64,000 bases of DNA from Streptomyces griseoviridis (lineage in GTDB: Bacteria > Actinomycetota > Actinomycetes > Streptomycetales > Streptomycetaceae). This document shows, in pieces, positions 8,521 to 16,758 of the stretch; within the stretch, counting starts at the first letter, position 1, and every line of letters begins with the position of its first letter. The notes beneath the pieces were generated by a model. It was given only the letters and a program-made list of their open reading frames with translations, searched no databases and had not been told where the DNA came from. The stretch spans positions 1 through 64,000 of the forward strand of contig BMSM01000025.1 of the NCBI GenBank assembly GCA_014649155.1. Reading direction: 5' to 3'. Position numbers and translations under genes: made by a program.

Positions 8521-9546
8521 CTACACCTCCTCCGGGAAGGCGGACCTGGGGAGCGCCGGCAGCCGCGGGGCGATCTCCTCGGCGACCCGGCGCAGGCTCT
8601 CGGTCCCCGGGTAGTCGCGGAACCACAGGACGAACTCGGTCACCCCGGCGGCGGCGTAGCGCGAGGCGAGTTCCAGCACCTGCTCGACCGTGCCGTACAG
8701 GCTGCGCCGGGCCAGCAGATCGGGGTGATGGCTCCAGAACGCCACCACGTGCGGGGTGGAGAGCCATCGGTCCCGGCTCACCTGGTCCTCGAAGACCCGG
8801 CACTCGGCGAGGAGCGCGTGCCGTGTGCGGCCCGGTTCCAGGCCGAGTTTCTCCCGCCGCAGACCGAACCCGGCGACCGCGCGGGCCACGTCCGCGGGCT
8901 CCCCCTGCCACTGCACGACGGCGCACTCGCGGACCGCGGCCTCCGGCAGCAGGCCGGCGGCGTCCGGGTGGGCCGCGTCCGCGCGGATCGCCATGGGCAG
9001 CCGAGGCTGCACGGGGACGGGTACCGCGTGGGCGCCCGTGAGCGTGACGGTGTCGCCGTCGACGGTGGTGCGGGCACCGGACCACAGGGCCCGCAGCGCC
9101 CCGATCGTCTCGGCGACGGCCGGCCCGGTCCCGGCTCCGGGGCGGGCGGTGCCCGCGGCGGCCTGCTCCGGCAGCTTCGGGGACGTGGACAGTCCCAGGG
9201 TGAAGCGACCGCCGGAGATGATGTCGACCCCCGCCGCCTGCTTCGCGAGCAGCAGGGCGTTGCGGTGGGGCGGGATCGCGCTGAGCAGACCCAGACCGAT
9301 GTCGGGAACGGTCGCCGCGAGGGCACCGAGCGCGGTCCAGCACTCGGTCACCGGCTGGAGTTCCCGGCGCGGCAGGGTGTCCGTGCGGTCCTCCAGCCAC
9401 AGCGTGTCGTACCCGCAGGTGCGGGCCAGCGCGGCGGTGTCGGTCAGGGTGCGCCAAGCGCCGGCGCCGTCGAGTCCGGCCAGTTCGAGGTTGGTGCCCT
9501 GCGGGGCGACGACGCTCCAGCGCGGGCGTCGGGTTTCGCTGCTCAT
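8521..9546 (-). CDS. Luciferase-like (LLM) flavin-dependent oxidoreductase
   Basis: A 341-residue TIM-barrel protein of the bacterial luciferase-like monooxygenase family, using F420 or FMN. Recognisable features are TCGYDTLWLEDRTD at about residues 40-55, GLGLLSAIPPHRNALLLAKQ, and SGGRFTLGLSTSPKLPEQ, the usual barrel strands for flavin binding. The start ATG overlaps the stop of the phosphatase gene upstream (ATGA) and a GGGGAG motif precedes it. It is one of three LLM genes in the cluster. These enzymes perform hydroxylations or hydride transfers, and mitomycin clusters are known to hold several. The exact step cannot be read from the sequence. Confidence 0.8.
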   Translation of the reverse strand: MSSETRRPRWSVVAPQGTNLELAGLDGAGAWRTLTDTAALARTCGYDTLWLEDRTDTLPRRELQPVTECWTALGALAATVPDIGLGLLSAIPPHRNALLLAKQAAGVDIISGGRFTLGLSTSPKLPEQAAAGTARPGAGTGPAVAETIGALRALWSGARTTVDGDTVTLTGAHAVPVPVQPRLPMAIRADAAHPDAAGLLPEAAVRECAVVQWQGEPADVARAVAGFGLRREKLGLEPGRTRHALLAECRVFEDQVSRDRWLSTPHVVAFWSHHPDLLARRSLYGTVEQVLELASRYAAAGVTEFVLWFRDYPGTESLRRVAEEIAPRLPALPRSAFPEEV

Positions 9547-10199
9547 CGGGCTTCTCCCCCCGAGACGAGCGCCAGCAGATCGGTGGGGCGTTCCAGGACG
9601 AAGTCGGGGCGCTCCGCGCGCAGGGGGCCCGGCGCGGTCTCCCCCCACAGCGCCGCCGCGGTGGCGGTCGCGGCGGCCCGGCCGCTCCGGATGTCGATGA
9701 CGGCGTCCCCCACCATCACGGCGTCGTCGGGTCCGGCGCCGAGCCGGTGCAGCGCCTCGCGCACGATGTCGGGGGCGGGTTTGGGCCGTGGTACCTCGTC
9801 GCTGCCGACCACCGTGTCCAGCAGCGGGAGCAGGCCCACCACCTCCAGGACGGTGCGCGCCCGAGCCCCGGACTTCCCGGTCGCGATGGCGGTGCGGACG
9901 TCGCACTCCCGCAGCCGTTTCAGCAGCAGCGGTACGTCCGGGTACACCTCGACCTCGGCGACGAGCCGGTGGCTGGCCTCGACGAAGGGCTGCTCCATCC
10001 GCGGGGGCAGGTTCATCAGGCGCATGATGTCCGGGAAGTAGCGCCCTTGGTGGGTGCGGTACTCCTCGAACGGCGGCTCCCCCTCGCCCACGACCTCCCG
10101 GTAGGCGAGGGCGAACGCCTTGCGCATGACCGCGAAGCTGTCGATGAGCACCCCGTCCAGGTCGAAGACCACCGTGCCGAACTCAGGCTGAGCCGTCAT
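9543..10199 (-). CDS. mitJ: HAD-family phosphatase of AHBA biosynthesis, RifM-type
   Basis: A 218-residue haloacid dehalogenase phosphatase. Catalytic Asp13 and Asp15 lie in VVFDLDGVLIDS; motif II/III residues are in ATGKSG and RPKPAPD, and the metal-binding motif is MVGDAVIDIRSG. It closely resembles the phosphatase that accompanies AHBA synthase in ansamycin and mitomycin clusters (RifM; mitJ is the name I recall for the mitomycin homologue). It is thought to act on a sugar phosphate on the way to kanosamine or iminoerythrose 4-phosphate. It is placed directly downstream of the AHBA synthase gene with a 59-base gap and overlaps the next gene by four bases. Confidence 0.85.
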   Translation of the reverse strand: MTAQPEFGTVVFDLDGVLIDSFAVMRKAFALAYREVVGEGEPPFEEYRTHQGRYFPDIMRLMNLPPRMEQPFVEASHRLVAEVEVYPDVPLLLKRLRECDVRTAIATGKSGARARTVLEVVGLLPLLDTVVGSDEVPRPKPAPDIVREALHRLGAGPDDAVMVGDAVIDIRSGRAAATATAAALWGETAPGPLRAERPDFVLERPTDLLALVSGGEAR

Positions 10200-10258
10200 C
10201 TGCTCCCCGTTCGCTGATAGACCTGACAGAAGCTCCGTGCCGGACCGGGCCCCGCGGT

Positions 10259-11425
10259 TCAGGCGCGGGCCACGACGTCGGCGAACACCTCGGCCAGCCG
10301 GTCCAGGGTGGCGGGGTCGGCGAGCAGCACCCGGTGGTGCAGCCACACGCAGTCGCCGCCGATCTCCTCGGCCACCGGGCAGCGCTTGCCCAGCTCCTCC
10401 GCGTCACCGGAGTACGGGCCCTGCCAGTAGCCGGTGGTGCGGTAGACCGGGGGGAACCCGACGAACGCGGGGACGCCGTGCGCGTTCAGCGCGTCCACCA
10501 CGGCCGCGCGGCGCTCGGGAGACGTCCCGGAAAGCCGCACCATGGCCATGTAGTGCGACTTCACGTCACAGCGGTCGTCCCGCCCCTGCGGTACCACACC
10601 CGGGATGCGCGCGAGCGCCTGCGCCAGTTGGCGGGAGCGCTGCTCGCGTACGGCGATCTGGGCTTCCAGCCGACCCAGCTGGGCCCGCAGGACGGCCGCC
10701 GAGAACTCGTTCATACGGTAGTTGGAGCCCTGGGTGAGGTGGGCGTAGACCCGGTCGCCCGGCGGGCGCCCGCAGCCGTGCCGCAGATACGCCTGCCGGT
10801 GGCTCTCCTCGTCCGGCAGCAGCAGGGCGCCGCCCTCGCCGGCCGTCATCAGTTTGCCGTTCTGGAAGCTGAACGCCGCCATCGAGCCGAGCTCGCCGAC
10901 CCGGCGGCCGTGCCAGCGGGCCGCGTGCGCGTGCGCCGCGTCCTGGAGCACGGCCACACCGGTCGCCTCCGCGAGTTCCGCGAGCGCGTCGAGGTCCGCG
11001 ATCTGGCCCGCCATGTGCACCGGCATGACGGCCTTGGTGCGCGGGGTGATGAGCCTCTCGGTGGCCTCGACGTCGAGGCAGTAGGTGTCGGGGTGGACGT
11101 CGGCGGGCACCGGCACCGCGCCGAGCCGCTGGACGGCGAGCGAGGACGCTATGAAGGTGAAGGCGGGCACGACGACCTCGTCGCCGGGGCCCACGCCGAG
11201 GACGGACAGCGCCAGTTCGAGAGCGTGTGTGCCGTTGGTGGTGGCGACGGCGTACGGCGCCCCGTGCAGCTCCGCGAACTCCCGCTCGAAGGAGTCCACT
11301 TCGCCGCCGCCGTTGCGCCACCAGCCGTCCTGGTCCAGGGCGCGCAACAGACCCTCGCGCTCCTCGGCGCCGGCTTGCGGCCACGCGGGGAACGTCAGAG
11401 TGGGCTGGGCCGGGGCGGATGACAT
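10259..11425 (-). CDS. mitA: 3-amino-5-hydroxybenzoate (AHBA) synthase
   Basis: A PLP-dependent enzyme of the DegT/DnrJ/EryC1 family, 388 residues. It converts 5-deamino-5-amino-dehydroshikimate to AHBA, the aromatic starter of mitomycins and ansamycins. The sequence follows RifK closely: FPAWPQ near the start, TNGTHALELAL, VPAFTFIASSLA, QDAAHAHAARWHGRRVGEL, and the PLP lysine K191 in SFQNGKLMTAGEGG, ending SDCVWLHHRVLLA-like (GDCVWLHHRVLL). These features separate AHBA synthases from sugar aminotransferases of the same family. It is the first gene of operon A and diverges from the ACP gene across a 666-base promoter region. Confidence in function is high. Confidence 0.93.
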   Translation of the reverse strand: MSSAPAQPTLTFPAWPQAGAEEREGLLRALDQDGWWRNGGGEVDSFEREFAELHGAPYAVATTNGTHALELALSVLGVGPGDEVVVPAFTFIASSLAVQRLGAVPVPADVHPDTYCLDVEATERLITPRTKAVMPVHMAGQIADLDALAELAEATGVAVLQDAAHAHAARWHGRRVGELGSMAAFSFQNGKLMTAGEGGALLLPDEESHRQAYLRHGCGRPPGDRVYAHLTQGSNYRMNEFSAAVLRAQLGRLEAQIAVREQRSRQLAQALARIPGVVPQGRDDRCDVKSHYMAMVRLSGTSPERRAAVVDALNAHGVPAFVGFPPVYRTTGYWQGPYSGDAEELGKRCPVAEEIGGDCVWLHHRVLLADPATLDRLAEVFADVVARA

Positions 11426-12091
11426 GGGCGTGCCTCTCGTCGTCTCGGTCGGTGTGCGGCGCGCGATACTGCGGCGACTCCCTGGACCGGCGTCCGGTCC
11501 GGCAACGGATACGTGGCCGTGGGCCGGCCGCGAGCCCGTCGCTCACGGCGCCGAGACGGGGCTTTCGGGGTGTCGCGCTGACGGAGGATCGCGGGTCGGG
11601 ACCGACCCGGTGGTGCTGCGCTGACGGAAACGGGCAGACAGTGGCGGGCGATCCGGGTCGCCCGGCGGTCCAAATCCTGCAAGCTCCGCTGAACGGCGTC
11701 AACACCGCGACGGAGGGGTCCCGTCCGCCGCGGTCCGCACGGTTGCTTTTCTGCCACGCTCACACGGGCCGGGCCCCGGCCGGGACACCGCAGCACACCA
11801 CGTCGGGGCCGGTGCGTCCCGCCGCCGTACCCGCGCCGGAGGAATGGCCAGAATGCACACCTGGACCGGAATGTAAATCCGCTTATCGTGGTGCCCCGCC
11901 GGAAAACCGGCGTTACTCCGGTCACCTTCGCGTGCCGCCCGTTCGCGATTCCGCGCAGGCCGGCGGCGTCCGGTCGGCGGCAGCCGGCGCCGGCGGCGGT
12001 GCCGGCGCGAGCTTTCCTGCCGCTCCCCTTCCGCCGCCTTCCCGCGCACCACCGCCCGTCCGTTCGCGTTGCCCTGAAAGGACGCTCCGCC
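11426..12091. promoter_or_regulatory. Divergent promoter region between mitA and the first ACP gene
   Basis: 666 bases with no credible gene lie between a minus-strand and a plus-strand operon start. It must carry promoters for both. The stretch around 11865-11890 is unusually AT-rich for this genome (GGAATGTAAATCCGCTTATC) and is the most likely core promoter area. No regulator-binding repeats could be defined by eye. Confidence 0.5.
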
Positions 12092-12358
12092 GTGGAAGAG
12101 ACAAAGGCCCGGTTGCGCAAGGTGCTGGTGGACTCCCTGGAACTGTCCATCGAGCCGTCCGACATCCCCGACCACGGACTCGTGCAGGCGCTGGGACTCG
12201 ACTCGATCAACACGATCGAATTCCTGATCTGGGTGGAGAGCGAATTCGGGGTGGAGATCGCCGACGAGGATCTCTCGATCAAGCTGATCGACGACCTCGA
12301 TCTGCTCGCCGCCTACGTCAAGGACCGCATGGACCGCAGCAGCACGCCCGCCACCTGA
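12092..12358 (+). CDS. Acyl carrier protein (first copy), MmcB-like
   Basis: An 88-residue stand-alone carrier protein. The phosphopantetheine serine lies in GLDSINTIEFLIW, followed by VESEFGVEIADEDLSIKLID, a classic four-helix ACP. In mitomycin biosynthesis the ligase MitE loads AHBA on a discrete ACP (MmcB) and the glycosyltransferase acts on the tethered aryl group. This protein is the expected type. The start is the GTG preceded by GAAAGGA; upstream in-frame sequence is Pro/Arg-rich and unlikely to be coding. It leads operon B and is nearly identical to the ACP at 28901-29179. Which of the two carries AHBA cannot be told from sequence. Confidence 0.9.
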   Translation: MEETKARLRKVLVDSLELSIEPSDIPDHGLVQALGLDSINTIEFLIWVESEFGVEIADEDLSIKLIDDLDLLAAYVKDRMDRSSTPAT

Positions 12359-12376
12359 CGAACGGAGACAGCGGAC

Positions 12377-13759
12377 ATGGCCGAGCGCGCCCTGATCATC
12401 GGGCTGGACGGAATGCCACGCACCCTGCTGACCGAACTCGCGGCGGAAGGGACCCTGCCCCGCATCGGCGAGCTGCTCGACGAAGGCCACTGCGCCCCGC
12501 TGCGGGCGCCGGTACCGGAGATCAGCTCCACTTCGTGGGCCACCTTCCTCACCGGTACCAACCCCGGCCGGCACGGCATCTTCGGCTTCACCGACCTCGT
12601 GCCGGACGCGGACTACCGGACGCACTTCCCGAACCTGATGCAGTTGCGCCAGCCCCCGCTGTGGGCACTGACCGCCGCGGCGGGCGGCCGCACCGTGTGC
12701 CTCAACGTTCCCGGCACCTATCCCGCGCCGGCCGCCGACTGCGTCGTGGTCTCCGGATTCGTGGCCCCCCGGATGGAGAACGCGGTGACCCCGGCACGGC
12801 TGCTGCCGGTCCTGCGCGGCTTCGACTACGAACTGGACGTCGAGGTCGGCGACGTGGCCGGCGACCCCGAGGGGTTCCTCGGCCGGGCGGTACGGGCACT
12901 GCGGGCGCGCACCGACGCCATGGAGCACCTGCTCGCCCACGAACCGTGGAACCTGGGCGTGGCCGTCATCACCGAGACCGACCGGGTGCACCACTTCCTC
13001 TGGCGGGCCGTGGCCGACCCCGCCGATCCGCTGCACGGGGCCGTGCGGGACTTCTACCGGCTGGTCGACTCCTGCGTCGGCCGGCTCGTCGACCTGTGCC
13101 GGGACGACGACGAGCTGTTCCTCGTCAGCGATCACGGCTTCGGCCCCGCCGACCGGCAGTTCTACGTCAACTCCTGGCTGAGGGAAGCCGGTTACCTGGC
13201 CCCGCTGGGCTCCGCGCCCAAGCTCGCCGCCGGACTCGACGCCCGCACCCGGGCCTTCGCGCTCGATCCCGCCCGGATCTACCTGCACCGCAAGGAGCGG
13301 TTCGGGGGCGGCGGACTCACCGCGTCCGAGGCGGAGGAGCTGGCCGAGGAGATCGCCGGTGAACTGACCGCGCTGCGCTGCGACGGGGAGCACGTCGGCG
13401 CCGACGTGGACGGTCCCCCGCTGGTCTCCGCGGTGTTCCGGCCGGCGGACCTCTACCACGGGCCGCTGGCCGGCCATGCGGCGGACCTGCTGGCACTGCC
13501 CGCTCCGGGCGTGCAGCTGCGCGGCGGCTGGGAGGGCACGGCCCTCCTGCGCTCCGACGCGCTGACCGGCACCCACACCCGGGAGAACGCCGTGTTCTAC
13601 CGGCGTGGCGCTCCCGCCCCGAGGGCGGACGACGGTGTGCCGCAGGAGCCGTACGACATGGTGGACGTGGCACCGACCGTACTGGCCTCCATCGGCATCC
13701 GGCCGCTGGGGCTCGACGGCGCGGTCGTCCTGGACGTCCGCGAGGAGGACCGGGAATGA
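12377..13759 (+). CDS. Alkaline phosphatase superfamily protein 1 (type I phosphodiesterase-like)
   Basis: A 460-residue cytoplasmic member of the alkaline phosphatase (AP) superfamily, closest in motif layout to nucleotide pyrophosphatase/phosphodiesterases. Metal ligand Asp11 is in LIIGLDGMP; the nucleophile position is Ser50 in SSTSWATFLTGTNPGRHG; then TETDRVHHF, VSDHGFGP and a late His in TGTHTRENAVF. All zinc-site positions look intact. There is no signal peptide, which is unlike periplasmic phosphatases. It follows the ACP gene by 18 bases and overlaps the amino-dehydroquinase gene by four. Possible roles are hydrolysis or transfer of phosphate or sulfate esters on carrier-bound intermediates. 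The substrate is not known. Confidence 0.8.
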   Translation: MAERALIIGLDGMPRTLLTELAAEGTLPRIGELLDEGHCAPLRAPVPEISSTSWATFLTGTNPGRHGIFGFTDLVPDADYRTHFPNLMQLRQPPLWALTAAAGGRTVCLNVPGTYPAPAADCVVVSGFVAPRMENAVTPARLLPVLRGFDYELDVEVGDVAGDPEGFLGRAVRALRARTDAMEHLLAHEPWNLGVAVITETDRVHHFLWRAVADPADPLHGAVRDFYRLVDSCVGRLVDLCRDDDELFLVSDHGFGPADRQFYVNSWLREAGYLAPLGSAPKLAAGLDARTRAFALDPARIYLHRKERFGGGGLTASEAEELAEEIAGELTALRCDGEHVGADVDGPPLVSAVFRPADLYHGPLAGHAADLLALPAPGVQLRGGWEGTALLRSDALTGTHTRENAVFYRRGAPAPRADDGVPQEPYDMVDVAPTVLASIGIRPLGLDGAVVLDVREEDRE

Positions 13760-14205
13760 GCCATGTGCTGTTGCTCAACGGCCCCAACCTCGGCACCCTC
13801 GGCACCCGGCAGCCGGAGATCTACGGAACCACCACGCTGGCCCGGATCGAGGCGGACGTGGCCGAGGAGGTCTCCTCCCGCGGCTGGACCCTGGTCGCCG
13901 AGCAGCGCAACGGCGAGGGGGAGCTGATCGAGCTGCTCCAGCAGCACGGCGACGCGGTCGGCGCCCTGGTCAACCCCGGGGCGCTGATGATCGCCGGCTG
14001 GGGGCTGAGGGACGCGCTGGAGGACTTCGCGCCGCCCTGGATCGAGGTGCACCTGTCCAACGTGTGGGCGCGCGAGAGCTTCCGCCACATGTCCGTCACC
14101 GCCCCGCTCGCCGCGGGCGTGGTGATGGGCCTGGGCGCGCTCGGCTACCGCGTCGCCGCCCAGGCCCTCACCCGGCTCGTGCCTCCGGCGGCCGGACCGG
14201 ACTGA
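13756..14205 (+). CDS. mmcF: Type II dehydroquinase-like, amino-DHQ dehydratase (RifJ-type)
   Basis: A 149-residue flavodoxin-like protein of the AroQ family. It is proposed to dehydrate 5-amino-dehydroquinate to amino-dehydroshikimate, the AHBA synthase substrate. Family residues seen: NGPNLGTLGTRQPEIYG with Asn11, Arg18 and the catalytic Tyr23, Asn73 in LVNPGALMIAGW, and the catalytic His99 in IEVHLSNVWARESFRHMSV. In ordinary AroQ the segment after Asn73 reads AYTHTS or GLTHTS, with a substrate-binding His; here it is ALMIAG, so that His is absent. This supports a specialised aminated substrate, although I cannot compare with RifJ directly. mmcF is the mitomycin homologue name I recall. It overlaps the upstream AP gene (ATGA). 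Confidence 0.85.
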   Translation: MSHVLLLNGPNLGTLGTRQPEIYGTTTLARIEADVAEEVSSRGWTLVAEQRNGEGELIELLQQHGDAVGALVNPGALMIAGWGLRDALEDFAPPWIEVHLSNVWARESFRHMSVTAPLAAGVVMGLGALGYRVAAQALTRLVPPAAGPD

Positions 14206-14253
14206 CCGCCCTGGACCGCCCCCGACCCCCGTTCCCCAGGAAGGCAGGAATCG

Positions 14254-15627
14254 ATGCCCCAGCCCGGCAGGGTGGCCGTGATCGGACTCGACTCGGCGAC
14301 GCCGCAGCTGATGTTCGACCGGTTCGCCGAGGACATGCCCGTCCTGAGCGCTCTGCGGCAGCGCTCGCTGTGGGGCCCGATGCGCAGCGTCGACCCGCCC
14401 ATCACCATGCCGGCCTGGTCGTGCATGATGTCCGGCCGGACACCGGGCGAACTCGGTGTGTACGGCTTCCGGGACCGGGCGGCCCACGACTACGGGCCGC
14501 TCGCCTTCGCCACCTCGCGCAGCATCAGGGCCCCGCGGATCTGGGACGAGATGACGGCCGAGGGCCGGGACAGCGTGGTGCTGGGCGTGCCGGGCACCTA
14601 TCCGCCGACCCCGATCCGGGGCGCGATGGTCTCCTGCTTCCTCGCTCCCTCGACCCGCTCCGAGTTCACCTCACCGCCCGCGCTCCGCGACGACCTGGAG
14701 AAGCTGACCGGCGGCTACGCGCTCGACGTGGAGAACTTCCGCTCGCCCGAGCTGGGCCGGGTCTCCCAGCAGATCTTCGACATGAGCGAGCAGCGCTTCC
14801 AGGTGGCCCGGCATCTGGCCACCCATCAGGACTGGGAGTTCCTCTCCTTCGTCGACATGGGCCCGGACCGGCTGCACCACGGCTTCTGGAAGTACTGCGA
14901 CCCGGGACACCCCCGCCACGAGCCCGGCAACCCCTACGAGAACCTGTTCCGCGACTACTACCGCGCGCTGGACCGGCACATCGGCGACTTCCTGGAGTGC
15001 CTGCCGGAGAACACCTCCGTCCTGGTGGTCTCCGACCACGGGGCGCAGCCGATGGTCGGCGGGCTGTTCATCAACGAGTGGCTGCGGCGGGAGGGGCTGC
15101 TCGTCCTGGCGAAGGAGCCCGCCGGACCGACGCCGATGGCGCGGGCGCACGTCGACTGGAAGCGGACCACGGCCTGGGCGGAGGGCGGCTACTACGGCCG
15201 GATCTTCCTCAACGTGGAGGGGCGCGAACCCGAGGGCACCGTACCGGCGGGCGAGTACGACGCCACCCTGGACCGTATCGCGAGCGCGCTGGAACGGCTG
15301 CCCGACGACCAGGGCAACCCGATGGGCACCCGCGCCCTGCGTCCCGAGCAGCTCTACCCGGAAGTCAACGGCATCGCCCCCGACCTGCTGGTCTACGTGG
15401 GCAACCTGCGCTGGCGCGCGCTGGCCACGCTGGGCATGGGCCAGGGGCTGTACACCACCGAGAACGACACCGGCCCCGACCACGCCAACCACGGTGACAC
15501 CGGCATCCTCGTGCTCGACACCCCGGGCATCGCACCGGGCCGCGCGGAGGACCTGTCGCTGTACGACGTGGCTCCCGCACTGCGGGAGCTGCTGGGCCTG
15601 CCGGGAGGCGGACGCCTGCCCGGGTGA
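14254..15627 (+). CDS. Alkaline phosphatase superfamily protein 2
   Basis: A 457-residue AP-superfamily protein, the second in operon B, starting 48 bases after the amino-dehydroquinase gene behind a good AGGAAGGCAGG site. Metal Asp13 is in VIGLDSATP, the nucleophile position is Thr51 in TMPAWSCMMSGRTPGELG, followed by DMGPDRLHHGFW, VVSDHGAQP and a late HANHGDTGILV. All expected metal ligands are present, so it should be active. There is no signal peptide. It differs clearly from AP protein 1, so this is an old paralogue and not a recent copy. Substrate candidates are phosphate or sulfate esters in the pathway; none can be named from sequence. Confidence 0.8.
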   Translation: MPQPGRVAVIGLDSATPQLMFDRFAEDMPVLSALRQRSLWGPMRSVDPPITMPAWSCMMSGRTPGELGVYGFRDRAAHDYGPLAFATSRSIRAPRIWDEMTAEGRDSVVLGVPGTYPPTPIRGAMVSCFLAPSTRSEFTSPPALRDDLEKLTGGYALDVENFRSPELGRVSQQIFDMSEQRFQVARHLATHQDWEFLSFVDMGPDRLHHGFWKYCDPGHPRHEPGNPYENLFRDYYRALDRHIGDFLECLPENTSVLVVSDHGAQPMVGGLFINEWLRREGLLVLAKEPAGPTPMARAHVDWKRTTAWAEGGYYGRIFLNVEGREPEGTVPAGEYDATLDRIASALERLPDDQGNPMGTRALRPEQLYPEVNGIAPDLLVYVGNLRWRALATLGMGQGLYTTENDTGPDHANHGDTGILVLDTPGIAPGRAEDLSLYDVAPALRELLGLPGGGRLPG

Positions 15628-15651
15628 GGCGGACGGGCCGGGCCCCGTCGC

Positions 15652-15683
15652 GGCGCCGGCCGGCCAGGGGGCCGGCCGGCGCC
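15652..15683 (+). terminator. Strong hairpin between convergent operons
   Basis: A perfect 14-base-pair GC inverted repeat (GGCGCCGGCCGGCC paired with GGCCGGCCGGCGCC) around a four-base loop. It lies between the end of AP protein 2 and the end of the MRD gene on the other strand, so it probably ends transcription in both directions. Confidence 0.75.
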
Positions 15684-15697
15684 CGCCGTGGGCCGGT

Positions 15698-16096
15698 TCA
15701 GTCGGCCAGCGGCGCGTACAGGTCGATCGCGGTGCCGTCGGGGTCGAGGACGATGGCGTAGCGCTGACCCCAGACGGCGTTCCACGGCTCGACGTGGCCG
15801 ACGTAGCCGGCGTCGACCAGTTCGGAGTACTTCGCGTCGACGGCCTGTGCGTCGGGGAACTCGAAGGCGACGGCGAACCGGTGGCTGCCGGTGGGCGCCT
15901 TCCACTCGGGGTCGTAGCTGCGGACCGTCTCCACGGTGTCCCAGGCGAGCCGTACTCCGCCGGGCAGCACGGTCTCGACGTGCGGCTGCGAGTCGGCCTC
16001 GGCGGGAATGTCCAGCCCGAGGCGGCGGTAGAACGCCAGGGCCTTGGACATGTCGTCGACGACGATCCCGAAGAGGGACAGCTGAGGAACTGCCAT
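15698..16096 (-). CDS. mrd: Mitomycin-binding resistance protein (VOC fold), MRD
   Basis: A 132-residue protein of the vicinal oxygen chelate/glyoxalase-bleomycin resistance fold with two beta-alpha-beta-beta-beta modules. It binds and sequesters mitomycin-type quinones in the cytoplasm and may help deliver them to the exporter. The sequence is very close to the characterised MRD of S. lavendulae as I remember it: AFYRRLGLDIPAEADSQPH, RLAWDTVETVRSYDPEW, HRFAVAFEFPD and EPWNAVWGQRYAIVLDPDG all correspond. This is one of the best single markers of the cluster product. It is downstream of mmcQ on the same strand with a 78-base gap. In S. lavendulae the gene is reported as unlinked to the cluster, so linkage here is notable. 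Confidence 0.92.
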   Translation of the reverse strand: MAVPQLSLFGIVVDDMSKALAFYRRLGLDIPAEADSQPHVETVLPGGVRLAWDTVETVRSYDPEWKAPTGSHRFAVAFEFPDAQAVDAKYSELVDAGYVGHVEPWNAVWGQRYAIVLDPDGTAIDLYAPLAD

Positions 16097-16174
16097 GAGT
16101 GGTGCTCTTTCCTTTGTTGTCGGGGCGAGTTGCTGGTGCCGGGCGGCCGGGGGTGTGCGGGCGGACCCCTCGGG

Positions 16175-16543
16175 TCAGCCCCGCTGGAGCCGCAGGCGCT
16201 CGCGCACCGCCTTCGGCAGGCCGGACACCACGCGGTCGTAGGAGTGCTCCACCATCTCCCGCAGTTCGGACGCCGGGACGGTGGAGTCGAGCAGGACCGT
16301 GTTCCAGTGCCGCTTGTTGACGTGGTAGCCGGGCCCCACCGCCGGGTACTGGTCGCGCAGATGCAGCGCGAGGTCGGGCTCACACTTCAGCGTGACCTGC
16401 GCGGGTCCCTCGGCGGTGGCGTCCTGAAGGATGGCGAACACCTTGCCCTCGACCTTGAACACCGTGGCCCCGGGGCCGAAGGCCTCGTCGTCCGTGGCGC
16501 TCGGCAACTCCAGAGCGAAGTCCGACAGTTCTTCAGGGGTCAT
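16175..16543 (-). CDS. mmcQ: MmcQ/YjbR family DNA-binding-like protein
   Basis: A 122-residue member of the MmcQ/YjbR family, itself named after a mitomycin-cluster gene. Family features are LSDFALELPSATDDEAFGPG near the N-terminus, VFKVEGKVFAIL, VTLKCEPDLALHLRDQY and GYHVNKRHWNTVLLD. The fold resembles a double-stranded DNA-binding CyaY-like domain. The biochemical role is not established, and suggested functions include DNA binding and drug protection. It sits between the TGL gene and mrd on the minus strand and probably shares a transcript with mrd. Together they look like a resistance pair. Confidence 0.88.
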   Translation of the reverse strand: MTPEELSDFALELPSATDDEAFGPGATVFKVEGKVFAILQDATAEGPAQVTLKCEPDLALHLRDQYPAVGPGYHVNKRHWNTVLLDSTVPASELREMVEHSYDRVVSGLPKAVRERLRLQRG

Positions 16544-16758
16544 GCCCGTCCTCTCGTCGTCGAGGGAGTCAGCGACGTGCCCGGAGGCACGAGGCCGACG
16601 AGGTCCTGCGCTCCGATCGCGTCCGTCAGCCTAGGCCGTCGTTCCGGGCGTGACCGCCCAACGCGCCCGGGTCGCGGACACGATGGCCGAAAAAGGCCGG
16701 GGCCGTGCCGGAAGTGCTGTGAAGCGCCGTCGGGGTCGCCTTTCCGCCCGGCCCGCGC

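Noticed and set aside
5447..8614. A plus-strand open frame of over 1,000 codons
   Set aside because: It is antisense to the exporter, MitM and beta-lactamase-like genes; no family features and no start site.
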